A DNA stretch of 64,000 nt, taken from assembly GCF_020520425.1 (NCBI RefSeq), contig NC_079491.1, forward strand, positions 30,929,449 through 30,993,448. The letters are read 5' to 3'. Shown here piece after piece: positions 12,096 to 22,100 of this stretch (its first letter is position 1; every line of letters starts with the position of its first letter). The DNA comes from Spinacia oleracea (taxonomy: Eukaryota; Streptophyta; Magnoliopsida; Caryophyllales; Amaranthaceae). A program made the translations under genes and the position numbers. The notes beneath the pieces are model-generated. The model saw only the letters and a list, made by a program, of their open reading frames with translations. It was not told the origin of the DNA and made no database searches.

Positions 12096-13370
12096 ATGGA
12101 CGATGCTCGACTCATGAAAGGAGACAAGCTAGTATTAAGGGGGTTGAAGTTTCATGGTTTTCATGGAGTGAAACCTGAAGAAAAAACATTGGGTCAGAAA
12201 TTTGTAGTGGATGTGGATGCCTGGATGGATCTTCGCAAGGCTGGCATATCAGACTGCTTGTCTGACACTATCAGTTACTCTGAGATTTATCGGTAAGTAA
12301 TTAATAATTCATAATTTTAGGGAGTTTTGTAGGTTTTACTAGGATACATTGTACATAGAAGTAAGCTTACAATTAAGCCTGCTTAGGGATGAATTGGTTG
12401 CGGGATTCCATAACATGAATTTTTTGCTTTAACACAACTATGTACTCATGTTTGTGTGTAAGTAGGTACTTGCTTAGCCTTCCATATTACCCGAAGTGTT
12501 TTCATTGTTTGAGAAAAATGATCCAAGTCTATTGAGGGGGCGTTTGGTTCACACAGGGTAAAGGGAATGAACCGAAGAAAGGGAAAGGGGAGGAATGACA
12601 AAAAAGGCCAAACAAAAAACAACAAAGGGAATTATACAAGTTCATTCCCTTTCCCTTTCCTGAAGACCCCAACCAAACGCCCCTGAGTATTACTTTCAAT
12701 CGATACTTTGCCATGTGCTTGTAGTTGTATGTTTATAAATTTTAACATTTTGAGTTCCTCTTCCTCTCATTTTCATATTTTCCATCTAATACGAAGTATT
12801 ATTTAACCCACGCACAAGAACGTGCACTGTGAATCAGCAGAATTTTTATGTCACAACATGAGAAATTTTATAGAAACTGCTTCCCGTATGTTTCAAGTAA
12901 TCAGTTCGATTAAGAATACCCTTGTGGAAGTTTACAATTTTCTACTGGCTCCAAATTTATCACTAAACAAGAGTGTACACTCTACAGTCTGTTGGGAAAA
13001 TCAGTAGGTCTTGTCGACGAAACTGTCTACCTGAAATTTTAAAGATCAGGCATTTCTTTATTACATAAGGGAGTCTGGACTATGTTTTTTGTTCAATTAG
13101 TATTCTCATGATTACATATTTCTCGTGTTGTTGGTACTACAGTGACAATTTTTTTTCCTTGTGTAAATTTACAGGATAGTGAAGGAGGTAGTTGAGGGAA
13201 CTTCTCGGGATCTTTTGGAGTGTGTAGCTCACCAAATTGCATCTACTACCTTTATTAAGTTCCCTCAAATATCTGATGTACGTGTAGAGGTTAAAAAGCC
13301 TCATGTTGCAGTTCATGGCCAGATAGATTATTTGGGAATTGAAATTTTCCGCTCAAGATCCGCTGAATAA
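12096..13370 (+). CDS. FOLB: dihydroneopterin aldolase (folate biosynthesis), two exons
   Basis: The enzyme converts 7,8-dihydroneopterin to 6-hydroxymethyl-7,8-dihydropterin and glycolaldehyde, an early cytosolic step in the pterin branch of folate synthesis; the bacterial enzyme also epimerises its substrate. Exon 1 is 12096-12292 and exon 2 is 13175-13370, joined in phase 2 across a GTAAGT...ACAG intron of 882 bases. The product is 130 residues, normal for the one-domain family. It shows LRGLKFHGFHGVKPEE with Glu29 at the conserved Glu position, Tyr61 in DTISYSEIY, Glu81 in LLECVA as the pterin anchor, and VEVKKPHVAV with Lys107 at the catalytic lysine position. There is no targeting peptide. 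The start is the first ATG after the leader acceptor; Met7 is possible but would remove little. A MITE sits in the intron at 12536-12684. Confidence 0.93.
12536..12684. mobile_element. short MITE inside the FOLB intron
   Basis: Ends are GGGGGCGTTTGGTT and AACCAAACGCCCC, inverted repeats of 13 bases. The flanks share TGA (possible three-base duplication). Inside, GGGAATGAAC recurs in inverted orientation. A long relative with the same right-end sequence (AACAACAAAGGGAAT...) is in the SDH6 intron at 23315-24332. Superfamily is uncertain. Confidence 0.6.
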
Positions 13371-13912
13371 TATGATCTTGCTCCCTTTTGTTTATTTTTA
13401 TATTAATATTTCTGTTGCGTTTTCTCCTGTCCGTCCGATGCGTTTAAACATGTAATGCTGAATCTTAAGCTAATATTGGTCTGAGTTTCTGGGCAGTCAG
13501 CTGTTTGCAGTCCAATCTTTTTTCCAGTCTCTTCTTATGATCATACCAGTTTGTGTGCAAATTGCAGATCACAGTATAAATGTACAATCCTGAGTTTTAA
13601 GGTATAAATATTGGTTCGGTGTATGGTTCAATTTGTACGGAACACTTAATTCTGTTATGTTCAATTTGTATGAAATGTTTAATTATATTTTTGTTCAATC
13701 TGTACGAAATAGTTAACTATATTCTGTTCAATCTGTACAAAATAGAAGTAGTATTTTTTTTGTTTGTTTTTTTTGAAGGGAGAAGTAGTTGTTTAATACA
13801 AACTGCATGAAAAGGCTTGAAAAAACAGGAGGAAAAAAATTACCTCAATTTCAAGATCTCCCCAGTTAAAAAATCGTCCATTGCAATCAAAATATGTATT
13901 CTAATTTGATTA
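13371..13912 (+). other. FOLB 3' untranslated region and flank
   Basis: T-rich sequence follows the FOLB stop. Short direct repeats of TTCAATNTGTA-like sequence occur at about 13628, 13659, 13695 and 13728. No other gene is seen. Confidence 0.4.
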
Positions 13913-13920
13913 GATACATG

Positions 13921-14436
13921 TAGACCTGTCAAAAATCGACCCGACCCGAAAATAATGGGTCTTGAACAAGATTTTATGACCCGTAACTCGATTTTATCCG
14001 AACCCGAGCAACCCGAAAAGTAATGGGTCAAAACCCGACCGAACCCGTTTTGGACCCGACCGATTGAAAATCATTGTATTTATAATAATAAATGAGATTA
14101 TGAGAAAATTTAAGCATAATAAACACGTTTTTACTATTGTTGTGTGTAATATGATTTTAATTTGAATTATACGCCATTTTATGGTTGAATTTTACTAAAT
14201 ATACACTTGTGTAGGAAAATTTGTTAATCTGTACCTATATTTTGTATATTTATCACCCAAATTAATGAAAATATAATGCGCGTTTTAAAATCTCTCAACC
14301 CGTTGGGTCGATCCGAACCCGAAAGTTCTGGGTCTTGAACAAGCATTTGTAAACCCGAACCCGAAAGTGACGGACCCGATTCAACCCGAAAATATTTTTT
14401 TACAACCCGACCCGACCGACCCGTTTGACAGGTCTA
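13921..14436. mobile_element. hAT-type MITE rich in CCCGACCCGA motifs
   Basis: It begins TAGACCTGTCAAAAATC and ends GTTTGACAGGTCTA, inverted repeats of at least 10 bases. It is flanked by a perfect 8-base duplication GATACATG (13913-13920 and 14437-14444), the length used by hAT transposases. Both arms are dense in ACCCGA repeats and the centre is AT-rich; the element is non-coding. A larger relative lies at 46339-47222. Confidence 0.85.
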
Positions 14437-14708
14437 GATACATGTGACACTAAAAAAATTCAAAATTATTTAAACTAAAGTAATATAAAAAAAAGGTCGA
14501 GAGAAAATAGTAAAAGTGAGCGTTAGAGTTTCTTTTAGAATGGAAGTAAAAATGGTTGCGTCAAGTAAAATTAGGTTGCATTTAGCACCCCGCAATCATA
14601 CATAACTAATGAAGTTTATAAATTACAACAAACTTCTACTAAAAGTTGCTTTACTAGCTCTTAATATATATATTAAACACAAAACATTAAAAGCCGAAAA
14701 AGGTAGTG

Positions 14709-15352
14709 GGTTGTTATACTCCCGATTCGGATCTTACAAATCTACGATTTTAAAACACGTCACCGATCTGGATCTTAGGTAGGATCTTAATGTGTGTAGA
14801 ATCTTTCGATCCTACCTTGATAAAAATTTTGAGTGATAGGATCTTAACACGATCCTACGATCCGATTCAACGATTCGATCCAACATACAATATTTTAAGA
14901 TAATAAATCATTTTTTTATTACTAAATAGTTCATAATCACATATCATTAGAAATATCATACTTTTAGTACAAAAAAAAAAATATATATCATACTTTTCTA
15001 TAAATAAATTAGTTATAAAAAAAGAAGTATCATTTTTAGTAAAAAGTAAGGAAATTCATATAATTTTATCAATTAAGATTTAAAGTTGATCATAACTAAA
15101 ATCTTAATTTCAACAAACTTGTGCAGATCTTATTAATTGCACTTGAATCTACACAAGTATTAATCTTATGTGAGCAAAAAAATGATCATTAAGCATCAAG
15201 ATTACTTGAATACATGATTTTACATTTCATTTTAATAATATAAATATTATTTTTATGGTTTAGTATAATCTTACGATCCTACGATCTGATTCTACCGATC
15301 AGATCCTACCCCACTTCACCGATCCAAGGTAGGATCCCGATCCTGACAACCT
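14709..15352. mobile_element. probable MITE with GGATCCTACG-rich arms
   Basis: The left end GGTTGTTATACTCCCGATTC resembles the complement of the right end (GGTTGTCAGGATCGGGATCC). Both arms repeat GATCCTAC and GATCTTA words and the middle is AT-rich. I could not establish a target duplication, so the exact boundary and superfamily are uncertain. Confidence 0.5.
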
Positions 15353-15689
15353 TACTAGTAGTGAACACTTTGAATGTCGGCCCTTGATTGTTGAAGTCTC
15401 CTTGCTCACTACAATGCAAAATACTTTGCGCGCCAAAGCATCTCCACGTATATGTTCCACATTCCCATTTTCATTTGGCTCGAAGCAAGTGTGAAGTTAA
15501 AATGAAGCCCTTGAAAACCTGCGATACTTGAACGACAAAGAGAGGCACAGAAGGATAGAACATCCACTAATGGATTGAACATATGTTGTAAGCAGGGTGA
15601 AATGCTCACAATTTACCCCAGACACTGACTGAATACCTTATTGAAAAGGTGCATGGAGTCTTTCCTTAGAATAGGAGAAACTCAACCTA

Positions 15690-16400
15690 TAGTTAACGTA
15701 TTAAGAACCCTAAAAAATTGGGGAACAGTCTTGGTTAAGAAAATTTGAATGCAATGAGAACACCTCTCATCGTAAACCTAAACCGAACAACCCAACATCG
15801 TGGACACTAGAACCCCCTTCTATAATCAAACCACTTACACGATTGATTTACTCTTTTGTAACCAGAGTCACACCTAAACTCAATCGAACAACCCCTACTT
15901 GCCTCAAAGTTGAACATACCCACATAAGACATCCAACAACAAACCAAAATTGGGAAAAACACAAGGGACTCCAAGAACAAACAATCCCGAACAAGGAATC
16001 CTCCAACACCAAAACATGATAAAAAAAACTCCCAACAACAAGAAATTAAAGCTTGACATTAAAACTAAATAACTCAACCAAGCACAACAAGGGAAGCAAG
16101 GATACACGTCACTCACGTAAATGGAAAAATCCTTCAAATTTCGGCCGAAGTTTTAATACCAAACAAGATACCCTACCTTAATCTTACATTTATTGTGAAG
16201 ATTGACGTATTCCGCCACTACGAGACATCGGTGACGAGGACCTCGGTATTAACGATTTTCGAAAATCCTAGTAGAAACAGAGCAAACAACCTATTTAACT
16301 AGGACCCCTAATCCGAAATAGAAACCCTTACTCCAAACTTCACCTTTATTGGAGAAATAATCCACGACGACGTTCGAGGAAGCTTCAGAGATGGACACCA
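15690..16400 (-). repeat. dispersed repeat, copy 1 (unclassified transposon fragment)
   Basis: This segment shares blocks in the same order with 28210-29100: TTGGGGAACAG, then a TTTGAATGCAATGAGA-like block, TAAACCTAAAC, then CGCCACTACGAGAC/CGACACTACAAGAC, then CCTAATCC...AAATTAGAAACCCTTAC-like sequence, then GGAAGCT. Long open frames on the complement (15409-15609, 15904-16137) are unlike known domains. It may be part of an untranslated region of a retrotransposon. Strand is a guess from the longer frames. Confidence 0.5.
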
Positions 16401-17402
16401 AGGCTGCTCAACCAGATGTGACGGAGATCCCTTATCAAACATGCAAAATTGATATCACATGTTAGAAATAATTAATGGGATGAAGAATTTGGGCCGTGAT
16501 AATCATTGTCCTTAAAGTAATATTAGCCCCCACTATTTCTTGCTATGGGTTACCCGCTAAGATACTTCCAAGATTTCCCTAAACTGAGATTGATTGTAGC
16601 AAAGCAATAATCTTCATATGAACGTGAAAGCAGTTTTTGAGATAGAGAGGGAGAGAAGAAGATAAAGATTAATGAGAACAATTAGTAACATAAATAGCCA
16701 GAGAAACTGACTTGAAACAACGTAACTGTTCAAAATAAAGAGATAAGATTAAGAGAAAGTTGATTAACCTCTAATTACGTGATTAACCAAAAAAACGTAA
16801 TTAAATATTAATTAATACTCTTAATTAAATCTCACGGTGTGCTAAGTGCTAATCTTGACTATTAATATATAGTAATATTAATAGCCCACCACAAGCACTC
16901 CCAAGCCCAAAGCACACACTAGCCCAACTAGTAGGCCCATTTCTATTCAAACATAAAAGGTGGTCTACTAATATAAACAACTCCTTCCATCTCCATTATA
17001 AAGACCCTCCTAATTAGATCATAAGAGGTGAATGCTCGTCGGTAGTCGACGTGAGTGTTGCCAAGCCACCAACGAGCTTCTTGGAGGCAGTGATTAAGGG
17101 GGTTTCTTAGGGGAGAGGTTTCGTAGAGAGAGAAAGTGTTTTATCGCAAAGTGCTACCGGAAATGAAAATGTCTTCCTAGACCTTTTTTTTAGAAAGAGC
17201 CACAAAGGACAAGGCGACAAATGATGCAGACGAGATTCGATCACAGGTCTTGGGTACCACGTACCCCTCAATACTTTACCAACAAAACTAGTTGACATAC
17301 ACGCCTTCCTAGACTTTGTAGTTCCTCTTTCCTATCTCTTTCATTTTAATCCCTACTTTACATAAAAAAAAGAAAAAGAAATAGACACATTGTTTTAGAA
17401 TA
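16401..17402. other. intergenic, no gene
   Basis: Mixed unique sequence. A 63-codon open frame at 17107-17298 on the complement has no recognisable features. No terminal repeats are evident. Confidence 0.4.
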
Positions 17403-17879
17403 TAGGGTTTGTTTGGTATCCTTTGTTGTTTTCAGTTTTCAGTTTTTACGTCCTCTGTTCTTCTTTAGATGACACAATTTGACTTTTGACACTATTCATA
17501 TAATCTACTTTAACTATCAATTGTGATTTATAATTAAGCAAAGGGTAGTCGTGGGAGGTCTTTTTATGTACGTCTTATTGTATAGATTTATAGATAAATT
17601 TTTTATAATTTTTACCCACCGATAATTAAAGATATTAATGATTAAAATATTGAATTGACAAACGTGATAAAATAATCGTGTCAATTACGGAGTAGAAAAT
17701 AAAGAGGAAGCAAAACCACAAAAATAGTTTTTAGTTTTTGTTGTCAGTTTTCAAAATCAACATGACTAATATATGTATGCCTATGTATGAGTTTATGATT
17801 TAATCTAAATCGTATGACTTTCAAAATTAAAAAAAAAGCACAAAACTGAAAACTGACAGTGATATCGAATGATCCCTAA
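17403..17879. mobile_element. MITE (outer) carrying a nested Stowaway-like MITE
   Basis: The left end TAGGGTTTGTTTGGTATCC is an imperfect inverted match of the right end (complement TAGGGATCATTCGATATCAC). CAGTTTTCAGTTTT near the left and GAAAACTGACAGTG near the right extend the pairing. The element at 17449-17692 interrupts the left arm. Confidence 0.5.
17449..17692. mobile_element. Stowaway-like MITE nested in another MITE
   Basis: It starts CGTCCTCTGTTCTTC after TA (17447-17448) and ends ATTACGGAG before TA (17693-17694). The TA target, the NCTCCGT-type end and the size of about 244 bases fit Stowaway elements; the two ends have drifted. Confidence 0.5.
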
Positions 17880-17887
17880 ACCATTTT

Positions 17888-18233
17888 TAGGCCATGTTTG
17901 AAAAAACTAGCGGTGGCGGGTAGCATTTAACGGCTGAGTAGCGGGTAGCTGGTGGAGTAGCGGGTAGCGATCAATAGTACTGGATAGTGGTTAACTGTCA
18001 AAGTAGCAGGTAATTTAAGTAGTATGAGTGTTTGGTAAAAGTAGTGGTTGAGATCATTAAATACAATAAAGCTATATATATTGTTTATTTATCAAACGCT
18101 ACTATTTTAAACGTTTGACAAAAGCTACCCAACCGCTAACCTCTACCTCAACAAACACTTGTAAATTTTACAATTAGCGTTTGGAATACGTCAAAAGCTA
18201 TCTGCTACCTCAAACGTTATCGTGAACACACCC
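17888..18233. mobile_element. probable hAT-like MITE
   Basis: The left end TTTTTAGGCCATGTTTGA resembles the complement of the right end (TAAGGGTGTGTTCACGA). The interior has repeated GTAGCGGGTAGC on the left and GCTACCCAACCGCTAACC on the right as a long imperfect inverted repeat. It abuts the target duplication of the SINE at 18250. Boundaries are approximate. Confidence 0.45.
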
Positions 18234-18249
18234 TTAATCGTTAAGTTAT

Positions 18250-18417
18250 TTTTTTATGGCGTTACCATCTGGTTCACCCTTAGGGCTAATTCGGATTCGA
18301 GACGAGTTCTGGATGGATAGGTTTCAGTCCCCTCTCAATTGTTGTTGCGCGGAATCGAACACGAGTTCTTCCCTACCAAGTTCAACCCCAATCGCTACAA
18401 AACCAGCAGGTAATTGG
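18250..18417 (-). mobile_element. tRNA-derived SINE with 16-base target duplication, copy 1
   Basis: Read on the minus strand it starts CCAATTACCTGCTGG, contains a pol III A-box-like GTAGCGATTGGGG and a B-box-like GTGTTCGATTCC, and ends in a short A tract after GGTAACGCCAT. The flanks are TTAATCGTTAAGTTAT (18234-18249) and TTAATCGTAAAGTTAT (18418-18433), a 16-base target duplication with one mismatch, as made by LINE-driven integration. A second, 3'-truncated copy is at 39989-40103. The open frame at 18256-18450 is an artefact. It is not a functional tRNA gene: no cloverleaf can be drawn. Confidence 0.8.
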
Positions 18418-18461
18418 TTAATCGTAAAGTTATACGGAGTAGTGATTTAATTGATTAAATT

Positions 18462-18975
18462 GGTAAGTTTGCTAAAAATGACCTTTTATAACCCAAATTT
18501 TGCGAGAAATGGCCTTATATAATTATTTTTTTGTGAAATCACATTTTAATGTAATTTTTTTTTGCGAAACACAACCTAAGGGGAGTTTCCGGCATTGATT
18601 GAGCTTTTCCAGCAATTGACTTGCACCTGAGAAGCACGTGTGACTTCATTTTGCTACATTTTCAACAAAAAGCATTGTTAAAGTGATGTTTATTTTGGTA
18701 GTGCTCAATTTTGATACATTGTGTCGCATTTAAGGGAATTTGTTTCGTTTCCACTGAACATGCTCGTTTTCACAAGTTAAGATGTAAAATGAAGCCACAC
18801 GTGCTGCTCACGTGTAAGTCAATGGCCGGAAAAAACTCAATCAATGTAGGAAACTTCATTTGGTTGTCTTTCGTAAAAAAAATTAAATTAAGGTGTGTTT
18901 TAACAAATAAAATGACATAAGGTCATTTTCGACAAAAAATAGGTTATAAAAGGTCATTTTTGGCAAATTTGCCTT
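18462..18975. mobile_element. MITE with long inverted ends
   Basis: The left arm GGTAAGTTTGCTAAAAATGA followed by CCTTTTATAACC is matched on the right by GGTTATAAAAGGTC and TTTTTGGCAAATTTGCCTTA. AAATT is found directly outside both ends and may be part of a target duplication. Open frames at 18711-18920 and 18883-19239 fall largely within it and are not genes. It ends about 170 bases before the SDH6 start codon, so it sits in the promoter region. Confidence 0.65.
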
Positions 18976-19144
18976 AAAATTAATAGGAAGTAATATTATT
19001 GAGAGGGTAAAACTGTAAAACGCTAAAGAAGGGGTGTTTTCCTCGGTGTAGTCTAGGCGGCTTGAGCGGTTAATCGTAAGCAAGGACCAAGGGTGCGTTG
19101 AAGAAGAGAGAGAAAGAGTGGAAGATTTGTGAAGAAGAAGAAAA

Positions 19145-22100
19145 ATGGCAGAAGTTCCCAAAGTTGGCGAGTCCTCGACTTCATCGTACTTTTCTGGTTT
19201 CAAAGACATTTTGTGCGACAGATTTGCGTTTCTCGACAACTACAACAGATTCGTCAAGCGCGATAAGCCTTTGCCCTCTTGGTCTGAATCCGATGTTCAG
19301 GCCTTCATCACCAGTGATCCTGTTCATGGCCCTGTTGTAATTCTCTTTTTTCTCCTCTTCAATTTTCTGGGCTTTGTTCAATTTGTTGTTTTTGGGTCAA
19401 TTTGCAATGACTTTATTTTGTTAATTTGATGTGGGTATGTTTGATTTATGTCTGGTGTTAATTGGGGCTTTAGAAAATTCAGCAGTTATTTGATTGATTA
19501 CTGAAATTCTTCGATTTGATTTTGTATTTTGGGTGTCATTTTTATGTTTCCTGTTGATCAAGTGTTTGTGAATTTTGCTTTGTGTTGAGTTGTTTGCAGG
19601 TGTTTAAAGGCTGTAGTAGTATGAGTATAACTGCCAACGGTTGTTATTCTTGTTGTTAATTTCAGCCAGTAAAGTTGTAAACAATTAACAAATTATGAAA
19701 CGTAGACCAATTTGTTTAGATGAAATTATAAATCAGTATGACCATCATTGTCGTGGAGGTTTACATTTGACAGGTTTCTGGTGTTAATTGCCATTTAGAA
19801 ATGGACCTAAATTAAATGTTGGATTCTAGGTTTTTCTCTGAATAGTTTCATTATGGGTTTTGGTGTAATTAAACTTGTACTGTTTTGTATCATATTGCTG
19901 TGATAATACTTGATTCATCTATTTGATCTTTTTTTTTGCCAGCTGAAAACTGCTAGGGAAGCAGTAAACTATGGCCTTGTTGGAAGTGCTGTTGGAGCAG
20001 TCACAACCGCAGGCGTTTGTTGGAAGTACTCAAAGAGTCCTCATGGTATTTATTTACTACTTTGCGTATTTCCCTTATGCTTGTTGCTTATATTTGTGTG
20101 ATGGTTCATACCTGGTATGTAAGATTTCATAGAAGTTGATATTTTGGCTCCAGTCATGTAATTTACTCTTGTTATATGGGTGGCTTTGGCATAACAACGT
20201 TGCATTATCTGATTATCCTGAAATCCGGCACTTCAGTCAATGATACATCTCGAACATATAGTATTGAGAATTAGCAATTTAGCTTGTCAAATATTTCTGG
20301 CAGCTCTCAACCGAATGCTTGATGTCAAGGCCAAAGGTTTCTATGATTATCGTGCGATTCGATTGCGACATGCTTGAAAGATAGGTTGTGTCCAGTATCT
20401 CCGATGTAGCCTCCTTGATGTTGGTAGTGAGTGATATTTCATCAGTCAGATAAATCCTTTAGTTGACTGCAATTCTCTTTCTTGGATAGGTGGTGGATGG
20501 GATGATCTTTAACAAGAGGGCATTTTTTTACGTAAAGAGAAAGGAGCGTGTGTGTGGGAGACCTAACCCAACCCTAATACTAGTATACTACAGGTCAGGC
20601 CCGACCCTCTACATAAATGGGGTGGGCCCCTTAAAGGGTCAACATAATTTTAAGATTAATGGGTCGGGGCGGGCTCTGATGGGCTTTTCAAGGGTCAACC
20701 TTTTGTCTCTTCTTCCCGTTAAGAAACATGATATTTTTTTCTTGCCCACTTATATTTTCTCTCTCCTCAAATATGGAAGCCCCTCAAACTCAACAACTCT
20801 CTTCTCTCTCATCAATGGCGACCTTCAAGTCCACGGCACAACGAACCTCAATAGGAGAGGATAATAACTCCAACTCACTATTTCGCTGAAAAAATGGCAA
20901 GATTTTCTATGTGAATTTTACTAATTTCCCGATTTAAATCACAAAAACAATTGAATATGTCATCAAATTAAAACCGACTTTTCTCCATTACACAAAATCA
21001 AAGGGGAAAATTGACAAAACTAACTTGAATTTCAATAGAGAAATTTCTTTCAAGGATTAAAGTGGAAATTGGTGGGTGTAATGATAGCGGTGGGATAAGC
21101 AAGCATGGGTATTTTGATTACATTTAATTACTCACCAATTAATGTGATTTCGTTTCTATTTTGTTGACATATGTGTTTGTCTTTGTTTTGAAGATGAAAG
21201 ATAATAAAAGGGAGTTGTGTTTGTATTTATTTTCAGAATTTAAATGGGCCTGGGTGGGGCGGGTCATGATAAGTGGGACTAGACCCGGTTTGGCCCATTT
21301 AAGATTTAACACGACCCAACCCGTTCCATTTTATTTTTGACCCAACCCAATCTGATCCATTTTATTTTTGACCCGACCCTGACCCGGTCCATTGCACAGG
21401 TAGATTGAGGGATAGAGAAATTTTGACACAATGATGGCTTGAACTTTTTCTTGTCATTGACTTCAGTGTATAACTTTTACGTATTACTGATAATGCTCTT
21501 AGTACTTTACCGGTTTACCCAATTAAGGTGAGAGGTCTAAGATTTATGGATTTGTTTTTAAGGGAGGTGAGGGAAACTTGCTAGACTATGCGTTGTGCAA
21601 GAATTTTCAGTCCTCTGACCCTCGATGAATGTGAGTGATGGTCTGCCTGGGATCTTTAAAGAAGTTCTGAAGAAAACGGCAATTATGCAGAGTGAAAAAT
21701 AAACTAGTTTGAATTTCATTTTAGGTTGCAGAGGAGATAAAGAAACAATGTTGGTTGTTTTTGGAAATTCTCCTTTTCTTGCAAATTCTTCCTAGAATTC
21801 AGTTGTACTCATACTTTAATCAAGTTGAAGGAAAGTGAGATATCAACTAAGGCTATGTTCTCTTTACCTTATTTTCACTCATTTCAGATTTGATAAGATA
21901 AGATAAGGGCAAGTTCAGATAAGATAAGATAAGTTCAGGGACAATAAGAGAAGATAAGTTCAGGGTCAATAAGATAAGATAAGTTCAGGACCAATAAGAT
22001 AAGATAAAATAAGGTAAGGTAAATATTACATAAGGTCGTTCTATAAGTTTCAATAAGACCAGATAAGATAAGGGTCAATAAGATAAGATAAGGGTCAATA

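Noticed and set aside
12529..12714. 61-codon frame on the complement inside the FOLB intron
   Set aside because: It is the MITE at 12536-12684 read in a chance frame.
18256..18450. Possible tRNA gene or 64-codon gene
   Set aside because: B-box-like sequence is present but no cloverleaf fits, and target duplications show a SINE.
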